Below, piece after piece: positions 27,048 to 36,984 of a stretch of DNA of 64,000 nucleotides. Both the position numbers and the translations under genes were made by a program. Below the pieces are notes generated by a model that ran no database searches, had not been told where the DNA came from, and saw nothing but the letters and a program-made list of their open reading frames with translations. Source of the stretch: CBDCYN01 sp965224205 (GTDB lineage: Bacteria; Planctomycetota; Phycisphaerae; Phycisphaerales; Phycisphaeraceae); assembly GCA_965224205.1 (NCBI GenBank), contig CBDCYN010000020.1, positions 1 through 64,000 of the forward strand, in the 5' to 3' direction. Numbering within the stretch: position 1 is the stretch's first letter; each line of letters begins with the position of its first letter.

Positions 27048-27088
27048 AGCTGTGGCTGCCAGCTCGCAGCTGAGGATCCCCACGGGTG
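27048..27088. repeat. AGCTG hairpin, copy 3
   Basis: AGCTGTG and CGCAGCT form a 7-bp stem with one G-T pair around GCTGCCAGCT; CCCCACGGG follows. Located 108 bp upstream of lpxD. Confidence 0.5.
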
Positions 27089-27195
27089 AGATACCCGATT
27101 TATCCTTACCTCCATCTACAGGACGACCCTCGACGCGGTATCTTGTGACGCGATGATGGATAGACCGTTCTTGACGCCCGTCGCCGACTTCGCGG

Positions 27196-28245
27196 ATGAT
27201 CCGTTACACCTCACAGCAGATCTGTGACCTGGTCGATGGCCATTTAGAGGGCCCCAGCGACCTGACGATCCACGGGATCGATCAGCTCAGCTGCGCCACA
27301 GCAGACCAGATTACGTTCCTCCGTGATGGTAAACACGCCAAACACTGGGCTGAATCGAACGCTTCGGTCGCGTTGGTGACCGAAGGGGTTGACGTCGAAG
27401 CGATACCCGGCCGTGCGTTGATCCGGGTCGCGGATGCCGACCTGGCGGTCGCCGAAATCCTCAGGCTTTTCGCTGCCCCGCAAGCCACCCTCGCCGCCGG
27501 GACACACCCATCGGCAACTGTCGATGCCGCAGCGAAGCTGGCCCCGAGTGTGGCTCTCGGCCCCGGCTGCTACGTCGGCCCAGATGTGAAAATCGGTCCC
27601 GATAGCGTCTTGCATGCCAATGTCACCGTGCTCGACGCGACGACGATCGGCAACGGTTGTACTTTATACCCTGGTGTGGTGGTCCGTGAACGCTGCGAGA
27701 TAGGTTCAAGGGTCACGATCCACCCCAACGCGGTGATCGGGACCGACGGGTTTGGGTATAGGCCCGACCCGGGGGGGTCACGGTGGGTCAAGATCCCGCA
27801 GATCGGCTCGGTGGTAATCGAAGACGATGTGGAGATCGGAGCCGGCACATGCATCGATCGCGGCAAATTCTCCGCGACCGTCATCGGCCAAGGCACCAAG
27901 ATCGACAACCTCTGTCACATCGCTCATAACTGCCGGATCGGCCGTCATTGCGTCTTAGCGGCGCAGGTCGGGTTGTCCGGAGGGGTAAAAGTTGAAGACT
28001 GGGCTGTGATCGCGGGTCAGGTGGGTATCGTTGAGCACCTCAATATTGGGGCCGCTGCTCGTATCGGGGCCAAAAGCGGGGTGATGGACGATGTGCCCGC
28101 TGGGGAATCGTGGATGGGCATCCCCGCCCACGACACGCGCAAGACGTTGCGGGAATGGGCAGCGGTGCGTAGACTTCCAGATCTGTGGAAGGCGCTGAAG
28201 AAGATAGAGTTAGTGAAAGCCGGTCTAACCACAGGAAAAAAATAA
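27196..28245 (+). CDS. lpxD: UDP-3-O-acylglucosamine N-acyltransferase
   Basis: 349 residues, the normal length. It N-acylates UDP-3-O-acyl-glucosamine, the third step of lipid A synthesis, in the cytoplasm. The N-terminal uridine-binding domain (QICDLVDGHLEGPSDLTIHGID, ADQITFLRDGKHAKH) is followed by the hexapeptide beta-helix from ~100, with the catalytic His in LCHIAHNCRIGRHCVLAAQVG and the C-terminal helix at 325-349. The ATG lacks a strong Shine-Dalgarno but starts at the expected residue of the family. It is 231 bp from ompH and 119 bp before lpxC-fabZ. Confidence 0.95.
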   Translation: MIRYTSQQICDLVDGHLEGPSDLTIHGIDQLSCATADQITFLRDGKHAKHWAESNASVALVTEGVDVEAIPGRALIRVADADLAVAEILRLFAAPQATLAAGTHPSATVDAAAKLAPSVALGPGCYVGPDVKIGPDSVLHANVTVLDATTIGNGCTLYPGVVVRERCEIGSRVTIHPNAVIGTDGFGYRPDPGGSRWVKIPQIGSVVIEDDVEIGAGTCIDRGKFSATVIGQGTKIDNLCHIAHNCRIGRHCVLAAQVGLSGGVKVEDWAVIAGQVGIVEHLNIGAAARIGAKSGVMDDVPAGESWMGIPAHDTRKTLREWAAVRRLPDLWKALKKIELVKAGLTTGKK

Positions 28246-28364
28246 CCACGCCGCGTGCGGGCCCATCGACGGTGGTGGCAGCGTCGTCACCACAGCTTCT
28301 GTGATCAGTCTATAGAATCATTGAATAGGGTAGCTTTTCCGCCCTCTTTGCCCGGGTTGAGCCG

Positions 28365-29675
28365 ATGGAACTTCAGCACACGATTAATCAACCCGCATCC
28401 CTGGAGGGTCGCGGCTTATTCACCGGCGAACACGCCACGGTGCGCTTCATCCCCGCCCCGGCGAACCATGGGGTTGTGTTCGTCCGCAAAGACCTTGGGG
28501 GCATCGAGATCCCAGCCTTGATCAGCCACGTGATCAAGCGGGCCAGGCGGACCACCCTGCGACGCGACGACGCCTCGGTCGAGACCTGTGAACACTGCCT
28601 CAGCGCCGTGGCGGGGCTACAGATCGACAACCTGATTATCGAGATCAATGGCCCCGAGCTGCCAGCTCTCGATAGCTCGTCGCAACCTTACCTCCAAGTG
28701 TTAAGCCAAGCCGGGATTGAACCATGCGACGCGCCGCGATACCGCCTTCAAGTCACCCAACCGGTGGTGGTCCGCCACGAAGACGCGATGGTCGCCGCCG
28801 TCCCCAGCGACGAGCCGACCATGCAGGTCCTTTTCGAGCTCGACTATGCCCAGAACAGCAATATCGGGCGCCAATTTAGAGCGTTTAGCTTTACCAATGG
28901 CGACTACGCCCAGCAGATCGCCCCGGCTAGGACTTTCGTACTCGATACCGAGATCGATGGCTTACGGTCAGCGGGCTTGGGCCTGCACCTAACCGAGGAG
29001 GACGTCCTGGTCATCGGAGAAAACGGACCGTTAGGGAATAATGATTTCCGCTTCCCCGACGAACCGGTCCGCCACAAGATCGTCGACCTGATCGGAGATC
29101 TCTACTTGCTGGGTTCTCCCATCCGGGGCCGTATCATCGCCCGTAAATCGGGCCACGCCCTGAACCACGCGATGGTCCGCAAACTGCTCCTTCAGCAGCA
29201 AACCCAACATCGAAAAGACATTACGGCCCATCACAACATCTTGGATATCCGCAAGTTAAGTCGTATCCTCCCCCACCGGTACCCGATGCTGCTGGTCGAC
29301 CGGGTGGTGGAGGTCGATTCCGACCGCCGAGCGGTCGGGATCAAAAACGTGACGATCAATGAGCCCTTTTTTCAGGGTCACTACCCCGGCACGCCTATCA
29401 TGCCTGGGGTGCTCGTGGTTGAGGCGATGGCCCAGCTCTCGGGGGTGTTGATCGGGCAGAAGCTCGAGCACACCGGCAAACTCGCGGTCCTGCTGAGCCT
29501 CGACCGGGTGAAACTACGCCGGCCGGTGACCCCCGGAGATCAGGTGGTCCTCGAGGCCGAGTCGGTGAGGGTGCGTCGCCGGATCGCTCATATGCGTTGC
29601 CGAGCGTATGTCGCCGAGGACCTCGTCGCAGAAGCAGAGGTGAAGTTTATGTTGGTGGATGACGATCAAGAGTAG
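28365..29675 (+). CDS. lpxC/fabZ: Bifunctional LpxC deacetylase-FabZ dehydratase fusion
   Basis: 436 residues in two parts. LpxC (1 to ~280) removes the acetyl group from UDP-3-O-acyl-GlcNAc, the committed step of lipid A; zinc ligands H77, H237 and D241 and catalytic H264 (SGHALNHA) are present, as is E76. FabZ (~290-436) dehydrates beta-hydroxyacyl-ACP; it has LPHRYPMLLVDRV, catalytic H339 in FFQGHYPGTP and E353 in VVEAMAQ. The fusion is known from Bacteroidota and planctomycetes and ties the supply and use of beta-hydroxyacyl chains together. No strong ribosome binding site is seen before the ATG. Confidence 0.95.
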   Translation: MELQHTINQPASLEGRGLFTGEHATVRFIPAPANHGVVFVRKDLGGIEIPALISHVIKRARRTTLRRDDASVETCEHCLSAVAGLQIDNLIIEINGPELPALDSSSQPYLQVLSQAGIEPCDAPRYRLQVTQPVVVRHEDAMVAAVPSDEPTMQVLFELDYAQNSNIGRQFRAFSFTNGDYAQQIAPARTFVLDTEIDGLRSAGLGLHLTEEDVLVIGENGPLGNNDFRFPDEPVRHKIVDLIGDLYLLGSPIRGRIIARKSGHALNHAMVRKLLLQQQTQHRKDITAHHNILDIRKLSRILPHRYPMLLVDRVVEVDSDRRAVGIKNVTINEPFFQGHYPGTPIMPGVLVVEAMAQLSGVLIGQKLEHTGKLAVLLSLDRVKLRRPVTPGDQVVLEAESVRVRRRIAHMRCRAYVAEDLVAEAEVKFMLVDDDQE

Positions 29676-29896
29676 GCTAAAAACACAGAGGGCGTCGATA
29701 CGTTACTTATATATATCGCCGGCTAGTTGGCGAAGATCCAACAAGAGAAGATACTCCGTGCGTAACGCTTCTATCGAATATGCGGATTTAAGTGAGGTGG
29801 CCGACAAACGCGTGAACACCTAAACATCAAGGCCGTGGGCGATGACGGCCACCGACCTCGCACGCGGCACGGGCACAGACCCACAACCGATCGATC

Positions 29897-30742
29897 ATGA
29901 ACCAGATCCATCCTACCGCGGTGATTGAACCCGGCGCCGAGCTGGAAGACGGCGTGAGCATCGGCCCGTTCTGCTACGTTGGGCCCAAAGTGAAAATCGG
30001 TTCGGGCACACGCCTGATCGGCCATGTCACCCTCCTGGGACGTACTGTCCTGGGATCGGACAACACGATCTGGCCCCAGGCCACGCTCGGCGGCGACCCC
30101 CAGGACCTTAAATTCGAGGGCGAGGAAACCGCCCTGATCATCGGCGATGGCAACGAGATCCGCGAGTCGGTCACGATCCACCCCGGCACCGCCAACGGGG
30201 GCGAGGTCACCCGGGTCGGCAACGACAACCTGTTCATGGTCGGGGCCCACATCGCCCACGACTGCACGATCGGCAACCACGTGGTCTTAGCCAACGCGGT
30301 CCACCTCGCGGGCCATATCAGCATCCAGAACCACGCGGTGATCTCCGGCGCCAGCGGCCTGCACCACTTCGTGACCGTCGGTCAGTACGCGTTCATCGGG
30401 GGCATGACGCGGATCGTCCACGACGCCCCACCGTTCATGATCCTCGAGGGCAACCCCTCGAAGGTCCGCGGGGTCAACACCATCGGCCTAGCCCGCCACC
30501 GGTTCCCGAAAGAAAACATCGACCACCTCAAAGACGCCTACCGCCGCCTGTTCCGCAACAACGCGCCCGACGGGGTTGTCAAGACCATGGCCGAGAGCCT
30601 CGATCACCTCGAAGCAGCCTACCCGCACGACGAGTGCATCGCGATGCTGGTCCGGTTCATCCGTAACTCGTCGATCGGGATGCACGGCCGGTACCGAGAG
30701 TCCCGCCGAAGCGATAACCGCAGGGCCGCCCCGGTCAAGTAA
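29897..30742 (+). CDS. lpxA: UDP-N-acetylglucosamine O-acyltransferase
   Basis: 281 residues. First enzyme of lipid A synthesis; transfers a beta-hydroxyacyl chain from ACP to UDP-GlcNAc. The sequence opens IHPTAVIEPGAELEDGVSIGPFCYVGP, with the hexapeptide beta-helix to ~190, the conserved GGDPQDLKFEGEET insert, the catalytic H121 in HIAHDCTIG and the C-terminal helical domain from 200 (RHRFPKENIDHLKDAYRRLF). Follows lpxC-fabZ by 221 bp; the spacer contains a TATATATA stretch, so an own promoter is possible. Confidence 0.96.
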   Translation: MNQIHPTAVIEPGAELEDGVSIGPFCYVGPKVKIGSGTRLIGHVTLLGRTVLGSDNTIWPQATLGGDPQDLKFEGEETALIIGDGNEIRESVTIHPGTANGGEVTRVGNDNLFMVGAHIAHDCTIGNHVVLANAVHLAGHISIQNHAVISGASGLHHFVTVGQYAFIGGMTRIVHDAPPFMILEGNPSKVRGVNTIGLARHRFPKENIDHLKDAYRRLFRNNAPDGVVKTMAESLDHLEAAYPHDECIAMLVRFIRNSSIGMHGRYRESRRSDNRRAAPVK

Positions 30743-30910
30743 CCCCTCCGTGACAGCTGCCACACGAAACAGTAAAAAGACAACCCGACCTGGCCCGAGG
30801 ACACGGCGTGACCAGCGCGCCCCGCGGCGTTACGATCGGGACCAATCCTGCCGGCCAGTGACGCGTCTAACCCACAAAGAGGATTCGCCAAGGAGAGAGG
30901 AATTCGACCG

Positions 30911-32416
30911 ATGATCGACGTGATGATCATTACCTATAACGAAGCGGTCAACCTGCCCGACTGCCTAGCCGCCCTCAAGGGGTGGGTGAACAAGATCGTC
31001 GTGATCGATAGCGGCTCGACCGACGGCACGCAGAAAGTCGCCCAGTCCTACGGCGCGACCGTTATCCACCACGATTGGGAAGGCTATGCCAAGCAGAAGA
31101 ATTGGGGACTCGAGAACATCCCGTTCGAATCCCCCTGGTTGCTGCTGGTCGACGCCGACGAGGTCATCACCCCCAAGGTCCGTGACGAGCTGGTGGCGAT
31201 CGCGTCCAAGCCGCCCCAAGAGGTGCCCGAGAACGGGTTCTTCATCAACCGGCTAACCTACTTCCTGGGCCGGCCGATCCGCCACTGCGGGTTCTACCCC
31301 AGCTGGAACCTGCGTTTTTTCAAACGGGACAAAGGGGTCTACGAGGAACGAGAGGTCCACGAGCACATGATCATCGACCACCCGGTCGGCTACATCCCCG
31401 AGCCGATGCTCCACGTCGACCGGCGCGGCCTCGAGCACTACATCGCCAAGCACAACCGCTACTCCACCCTCGAAGCGAGGGTCCTGTTCCGCGAGATCAC
31501 CGACAAGACACCCCAGACCGACCTACCGAACCTCACACAGGCCAACCGGCTCAACCGCTGGCTCAAACGCACGCTCATGCCGTGGGTCCCCACGCCGGGT
31601 CTGTGGCGGTTTTTATATATGTACATCGCTCGGCTGGGCTTCCTCGACGGCCGGGCGGGCCTGACGTTCTGCAAATTCATCTGCATGTACGATTACATGT
31701 TGTCCCTGAAGCTACGCGAGGCCCTGCGTCAAGCCAAGCAAAGCGACGGGTACACCGTGCCCCTCGATTCCGGTCTGGCGATATACGAAGGCAACGAGGC
31801 GGTCGATACCCGCGGTCAAACACCCCCGGCAGATGATCCATCGCTCGCCGACCCAGTCGGGGTGGACACCGCCCCACCGGAGCAGACCCAACCCGAATCC
31901 AGCCCGTGGAGTTTCCGTGAGAAGCTGGTCCGGGCGCTGTGGATGCTGATCGGCCGGCCGATCTTCCGGCTAAGCTTCCACAACTGGCACCGGTTCCGTT
32001 GCACGCTGCTGCGGCTGTTCGGGGCCAAGCTCGGGCGGCGGGTGGCGATCCGTCCCACCACCAGCATCGAGGTGCCGTGGATGCTCGAGATCGACGACGA
32101 CGCGACCATCGGCGACGACGCGATCCTCTACAGCTTGGGACGGATCCGCATCGGCAAACGAGCGATCATCAGCCAATACGCCCACCTGTGCGCCGGCACC
32201 CACGACTACACCGACCACCGGTTCAAGCTCGTGCGCTCACCGATCACGATCGGCGACGACGTGTGGGTCGGCACCGACGCGTACATCGGCCCCGGCGTGA
32301 CGGTGGGCCGGCTGTCGGTCGTCGGGGCCCGGTCGAGTGTTTACAAGGACCTGCCCCCCAGGAAGGTCTGCGTGGGCAACCCGGCCAAGCCGATCAAGGA
32401 TCGGCAGCTAAGATAG
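30911..32416 (+). CDS. GT2 glycosyltransferase fused to WcaF-like acetyltransferase
   Basis: 501 residues. N-terminal ~270 residues are a family 2 glycosyltransferase of the WaaE/KdtX type: MIITYNEAVNLPDCL, VVIDSGSTDGT and the D81-A-D83 metal site, ending in a conserved RGLEHYIAKHNRYSTLEA. After a linker of low complexity (285-325) comes a left-handed beta-helix acetyltransferase (~355-501) with RIGKRAIISQYAHLCAGTHDYTDHRF and VGNPAKPIK, like WcaF. One protein could add and acetylate a sugar of the LPS core or other surface glycan. Position after lpxA supports an LPS role. AAGGAG precedes the ATG. Confidence 0.85.
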   Translation: MIDVMIITYNEAVNLPDCLAALKGWVNKIVVIDSGSTDGTQKVAQSYGATVIHHDWEGYAKQKNWGLENIPFESPWLLLVDADEVITPKVRDELVAIASKPPQEVPENGFFINRLTYFLGRPIRHCGFYPSWNLRFFKRDKGVYEEREVHEHMIIDHPVGYIPEPMLHVDRRGLEHYIAKHNRYSTLEARVLFREITDKTPQTDLPNLTQANRLNRWLKRTLMPWVPTPGLWRFLYMYIARLGFLDGRAGLTFCKFICMYDYMLSLKLREALRQAKQSDGYTVPLDSGLAIYEGNEAVDTRGQTPPADDPSLADPVGVDTAPPEQTQPESSPWSFREKLVRALWMLIGRPIFRLSFHNWHRFRCTLLRLFGAKLGRRVAIRPTTSIEVPWMLEIDDDATIGDDAILYSLGRIRIGKRAIISQYAHLCAGTHDYTDHRFKLVRSPITIGDDVWVGTDAYIGPGVTVGRLSVVGARSSVYKDLPPRKVCVGNPAKPIKDRQLR

Positions 32417-32668
32417 CCGCCGCTTGATCGCCCGCACGCCCCCGAGCCCGCCCAGCAAGGTCAGGCCCATCCAACGCCGCCACGGGCAAGACGCATACAC
32501 GATCGGCAAGATCACCCCCGGCACCGGCCGGATGGTCCTGCGGCAAAGCTGTTTTACGCGTCCACCCACCGGCACCCACAGCGAGGCGTGCGCGTGAGCA
32601 AGCGGGTTCGGGGTCCGACAATCATCCGTACGGAAAGTTACGCTAAGGCCGTCTCGTGCCTCAAGCGC
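32408..32668 (-). pseudogene. C-terminal fragment of an unknown protein next to the IS21 element
   Basis: A frame of 87 codons without a start, from an in-frame TGA near 32669 to TAG at 32408. It reads with consistent coding character (LAHAHASLWVPVGGRVKQL, then RTIRPVPGVILPIVYASCPW). It is convergent with, and overlaps by 9 bp, the GT2 fusion gene. It may be the 3' remnant of a gene lost on insertion of the element 60 bp away. Family not recognised. Confidence 0.3.
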
Positions 32669-32838
32669 TCAGGTCGCGCACCAAGTTCCTTTCACTGGTT
32701 CCCTCTTCTATTCGCGGTCGAGCATGGAAACGATCATTGAAAACTGAGCCGGACGGGGGCCGAACATTCATTGAAATTTGAGCCACTGCAGCGGCCATAG
32801 CGTGTAGGGATTTAACCCCCTGCACGGAGGCCAGATAG

Positions 32839-34379
32839 GTGCTGACAGTGGACGATTACGAACTGATACGACGGATGCATGTGGTGGAGGGTCGGAGTAT
32901 CCGTGAGATCCGGCGGCGGCTGGGTCATTCACGGAATACGATCGCGAAGGTGTTAACCCATCCGACCCCGCCGGGCTACCGGATGGTCCAACCTCGTGCC
33001 AAACGGGTGTTGGAGCCCTACATCTCGATCATCGACGCGTGGCTGGAGCAGGACAAAATGGCTCCTCGCAAGCAGCGACACACGGGCCAAGAGATCTACG
33101 AGCGTCTGTGCAAAGAACACAAGTACCGTGGCAGCGTGATCACCGTGCGTCGGTATCTGCAGGCTAAGCGGCAACACCAGCAGGAGGTGTTTATGCCGTT
33201 GGCGTTTGAACCGGGCGAAGAGGCTCAGGTCGACTGGCACGAGGCGGTGGCCAAGATCAACGGGGTTGAACGCAAGGTTCAGGTGTTCTGCATGCGTCTG
33301 TGCCACTCGAAGGCGTCGTTCACGTGGCCGTATGAGCGGGCGACGTTGGAGGCGTTTCTGGACGGTCACGTGCGGGCGTTGGCCTACTTCGGGGGCGTGC
33401 CCAAGCGGATCGCTTACGACAACCTCAAGTCGGCGGTCACCCACGTGGGAGCGGGCAAAGACCGCACGCTCAATGAGCGGTTCAAGCACCTGCGGTGTCA
33501 CGACCTGTTCGACACCCGGTTCTGCCCCCCCGGAAGCATGCCCACGGACGGGCTGTGGAGAACTTCTTCCGGGGGGCCAAGCGATCGGAGCGGTCGTATC
33601 TCACGCCGGTGCCCGAGGTCGCTTCGATGCAAGACCTGGGTCGTCACATGTTAGAACGGTGTGACGCAGACCTGGATCGTCCCGGGCCGTTGCCCCATCA
33701 GGATTGGACCCGACGCCAGTTATTGGAAGAAGAGCGGTGTCATCTTCTGCCTCTACCGCCCACGCCGTTTGAAGCGTGCATGCTCAGTTATAGTCGGGTC
33801 GACAAGCGGTCGCTGGTGACGGTGGCCCGCAACCGTTACTCCGTGCCGCTGCGGTATGCCCACCACGACGTGTCGATCAAGCGGTTCGCCGATCGCGTGG
33901 AGGTCTGGCATGAGCAGTCACGCATCGCCCGACACGACCGCCGCTACGAACAGGGTCAATTCATCCTCGAACCCGATCATTACCTGAACCTGCTGAAGAT
34001 CAAGCCCGGCAGCCTCGACAACGCCCGGGCGTTCAAGGGCCAGCCGTGGGGTGAAGACTTTCAGCGATTACGTCGGGAACTCGAATACCGCTACGAAGAT
34101 GAGGGCACCCGCCACTACATCGACACCCTGTTGTTGATGACCCAATACCCGGTGGAGCAGGTCAAAGCAGCGGTGTCGTTGTGTGTGCGTCGTCGGGCGT
34201 TCAGCCGCGACGCGGTGGTCACCGTGCTGCGGAACGAACCGCTGGCATCGTGCTCGAAGTTGGACCTGTCGCATCGCCCCGATCTGCACCAGATGCACGA
34301 CGGCACTCGCCCGCTGGGCGATTATGACCAGCGGGTGGGCGTCGCAGCCGAAGCTGCGGAACTGGAGGTGGCACGATGA
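32839..34379 (+). pseudogene. istA: IstA transposase, frameshifted
   Basis: The DDE transposase of the IS21 element, about 510 residues if joined. The first part (from GTG at 32839, GGAGG upstream) has the N-terminal helix-turn-helix RSIREIRRRLGHSRNTIAKVL and rve-like core with AQVDWHEA and IAYDNLKSAV. At a run of seven C near 33533 the frame is lost; the next frame continues the same family with AVENFFRGAKRSERSYLTPVPE and the C-terminal Mu-type domain (VARNRYSVPLRYAH). One extra C would restore the frame. Stop overlaps the istB ATG (ATGA), the normal IS21 arrangement. Confidence 0.85.
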
Positions 34380-35177
34380 GTGATCCCACCCCCACGGTCT
34401 TGTTAGACGAGTATCTGCGGACGCTGAAGCTGTCGGCGATGTTGCGGGAATATCCCGGGGTAGCCCGGCAAGCCGCCGATCAAAAGGCGACCTATGAACA
34501 GTTCCTCCAGCAACTGGCGGAGTTGGAAGTCAACCAGCGTCACGCCGCGTCGATCCAGAGGCGGATCAAGGCCGCGAAGTTCCCGGTGCTCAAGGAACTC
34601 GACGCCTTCGACTTCACCGCGGTGCCCAAGCTCAACAAGCCCCGGGTGCTGGAGCTGGCCCAGTGCTTGTTCATCGAACGACGGTCCAACCTCACCCTCA
34701 ACGGGCCACCGCCCCGGAAGGCACGGGCAAGACGCACCTGGCGATCGCGATCGGTTTGGAGGCTTGTCGCCGCAAACACCGCGTGCGGTTCTACACCGCG
34801 TCGCAGCTGGCCAACCTCTACCTCGAAGCCCGAGAAGAGCGGCAGGTCACCAAGCTCGAAGGCCAGATCAAACGCCATGACCTGATCATCATCGATGAGC
34901 TGGGCTACATCCCCCTGGACCGACGCGGGGCCGAACACCTGTTCAGCTTCTTCAGTCAGTGCTACGAACAGACCAGCCTGATCGTGACCACGAACCTACC
35001 TTCGCAGACTGGCCTCAAGTCTTCGCCAACGATCAACGGTTGGTCGGTGCCTTGATCGACCGACTCACTCACCACGTGGACATCCTGGAGCTGGTCGTCG
35101 ACAGCTATCGCCTCAAGGCCAGTAGGAAGAAGAAAACCCAACGACGAAAAGGAGGTGACAGCCCCGACAAGAGCTAA
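34376..35177 (+). pseudogene. istB: IstB ATPase helper, two frameshifts
   Basis: The AAA+ helper of IS21 transposition. The N-terminal part (YLRTLKLSAMLREYPGVARQAADQ) is in frame with the ATG. Near 34702 a missing base shifts the frame just before Walker A (APEGTGKTHLAIAIG); Walker B is DLIIIDELGYIPLDRRG. Near 34999 a second missing base separates TTNLP from FADWPQVFANDQRLVGALIDRL. If both are restored the protein is about 266 residues, close to normal. Confidence 0.85.
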
Positions 35178-35305
35178 CTCCTGAGCCGGACACCCTGAGC
35201 AAGAAACTCAGGGCTTTGGACAACGCCGATCCCGGCGTTATTCTTCGAACCCAGGTGGCTCACTTTTCAATGATCGTCCGGCTCAATTTTCAATGATCGT
35301 TTCCA

Positions 35306-35633
35306 TTCCCGCAGCGTACACACGCCCCCGTCGACCCCCGGAAGCGGCCCCTCGTCAAGGCGTTTCATGAACGCTTGTTCTTGATCCTGGCCCAGCTTCG
35401 TGGGCGCCCCGGGCCGGGGTTGCTCGGCGAGCGCCCCAAGCCCGCCGTCGCGGTAGGTATAGGCCCACTTCTGCACGAACCGTGGGCTGCGATCGAGCTT
35501 GGCGGCAATCTGAGAAGCCGGCTGGCCCCGCAACGCCCCGTAAACCGCCCGGTAACGATCGCGTTGCTTGGCGTTGTGTTCACGGCCGATGCGTCGTTGC
35601 AGTTCGTCTAGGTCTTGGGGGGGGGTGTAAAGA
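35306..35633 (-). pseudogene. IS630-family transposase N-terminal fragment
   Basis: About 108 codons of an IS630-type helix-turn-helix region (RDRYRAVYGALRGQPASQIAAKLDRSPRFVQKWAYTYRDGGL, here read in parts). Its 3' side ends at the right end of the IS21 element and its 5' side at the IS256 element, so it is a remnant between two insertions. The catalytic DDE half is not found on the other side of IS21. A run of nine C lies near its 5' end. Confidence 0.7.
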
Positions 35634-35687
35634 GAGGTAGTGTGTGTCAAGTTGCGCACATTTGATCAGGCGGTCTCCGGTGGATGT

Positions 35688-35750
35688 AAGTTTGGTTGGC
35701 CCGCAGTGAGGGCGAACGTAGTGAGCCCGAGCGGAGGGGCAACCAAACTT
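35688..35750. repeat. Inverted repeat downstream of the IS256 transposase
   Basis: AAGTTTGGTTG (35688-35698) and CAACCAAACTT (35740-35750) form an 11-bp stem 8 bp past the transposase stop. No T-run; possibly blocks read-through transcription. Confidence 0.4.
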
Positions 35751-35757
35751 CGCGCGG

Positions 35758-36984
35758 CTACACCGCCACGCTCATCGGTTCTTCCTGTTGTTGTTCCTGT
35801 TCGTCGAGCCGTTTCATATCCAAGTACCGCCGCGTGCCCCAACGGGTACCGGCGACGTGTCGCAGCCTCGCTGCCGAGAGCATCAACGCCGATTGCCCGT
35901 CCGGGAAGCTGCCCACCACCCGAGTGCGTCGGCGGATCTCACGCATGATCCGCTCCAACGGGTTGTTCGTGCGGATCCGAAGCCAATGCTCACGGGGGAA
36001 GCTCATGTAGCTGAGCGTCTGTTCGACCGACGCACGCACCAGCTGGGCCGCCCTGGGCAGTTTCATCGACTCAAGCTTGTTCGCCACATCCTCGGCCTTC
36101 TTCAACGCCGCTTCACGATCTTCCTGGGCGTGGATCGCCTTGAGCATCGCCGACACCTCCTGGACCTTGCCCTTGGGGGTGATGCTAAACACGTTGCGGT
36201 ACCAGTGCACCACGCACCGCTGCCACAACGACTCGGGATAGAGTTCGCCAAGCGACTCGACCAGACCCAGACACGCATCGCTGATCAACAGCTTCACGCC
36301 ACGCAGGCCCCGCGTCTTGAGGTGACGCAGGAACGCCAGCCAACCCGCCTTGTCTTCCTTGGCCCCCTCGGCGATCCCCAGCACCTCACGATACCCGTCC
36401 GTCGCCACGCCGATCGCCACCAGCACCGACACGTTGCGAACTTCACCACCCCACGAGCGTTTGAGGCTGATCCCGTCGAGATATACATACGGGTGTTCAC
36501 CTTCGATCGGCTTGTTCCGCCACTGCTCGATCTGTTGATAGACCTTCTGATTCAGCTCGCTGACCGTCGATGGGCTGACCTTCGTGCCCCACAACGCCGC
36601 CGTGATGTCCTCGACCCGACGCACGCTCACCCCGGCCAGGTACATCTCGATCAACGCTTCCTCGACGCTGCTCTCGCGACGCTTGTACTGCTCGATGATC
36701 TGCGTCTCGAACGGCAAGCTCTGCAGCCGTGGCACCTTCAACGACACCTGACCCGCCTTCGTGTGAAGCTTCCGCTGGTAGTGGCCCGCCCGCGTATCCT
36801 TGCGGGCATCGCTGCGCTCATACCGCCCAGCCCCGCACAACACCTCGGCTTCGGCATCCAGCAGCTGGTTCAACGTCTGCTCCACGGACTCACGTACCAC
36901 CCGGTCCACGTGACCCCGAACCTTCGCCTCGTCGATCCGAAACACCTCTTTCATCCCGCGGTCCGATCCAGTACCCTGATCCAT
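35758..36984 (-). CDS. IS256-family transposase
   Basis: 408 residues, full length. The mutator-type DDE residues are in YVYLDGISLKRSW (D), LLISDACLGLVESL (D) and NPLERIMREIRRRTRVVG (E), with the conserved C/H block QRCVVHWYRNVF. The ATG at 36984 has AAGGAG 7 nt upstream. The frame is uninterrupted, so the element may still be active. Confidence 0.95.
   Translation of the reverse strand: MDQGTGSDRGMKEVFRIDEAKVRGHVDRVVRESVEQTLNQLLDAEAEVLCGAGRYERSDARKDTRAGHYQRKLHTKAGQVSLKVPRLQSLPFETQIIEQYKRRESSVEEALIEMYLAGVSVRRVEDITAALWGTKVSPSTVSELNQKVYQQIEQWRNKPIEGEHPYVYLDGISLKRSWGGEVRNVSVLVAIGVATDGYREVLGIAEGAKEDKAGWLAFLRHLKTRGLRGVKLLISDACLGLVESLGELYPESLWQRCVVHWYRNVFSITPKGKVQEVSAMLKAIHAQEDREAALKKAEDVANKLESMKLPRAAQLVRASVEQTLSYMSFPREHWLRIRTNNPLERIMREIRRRTRVVGSFPDGQSALMLSAARLRHVAGTRWGTRRYLDMKRLDEQEQQQEEPMSVAV

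Larger units (their letters stand above)
32725..35305 (+). mobile_element. IS21-family insertion sequence, degenerate
   Basis: Terminal inverted repeats: left TGGAAACGATCATTGAAAA from 32725, right the complement ending 35305; over 30 bp they differ at one position. Further inner copies (CATTGAAATTTGAGCCACTG at left, GGTGGCTCACTTTTCAATG at right) match the multiple terminal repeats typical of IS21. It carries istA and istB, both frameshifted. No convincing target duplication is seen. Confidence 0.85.
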
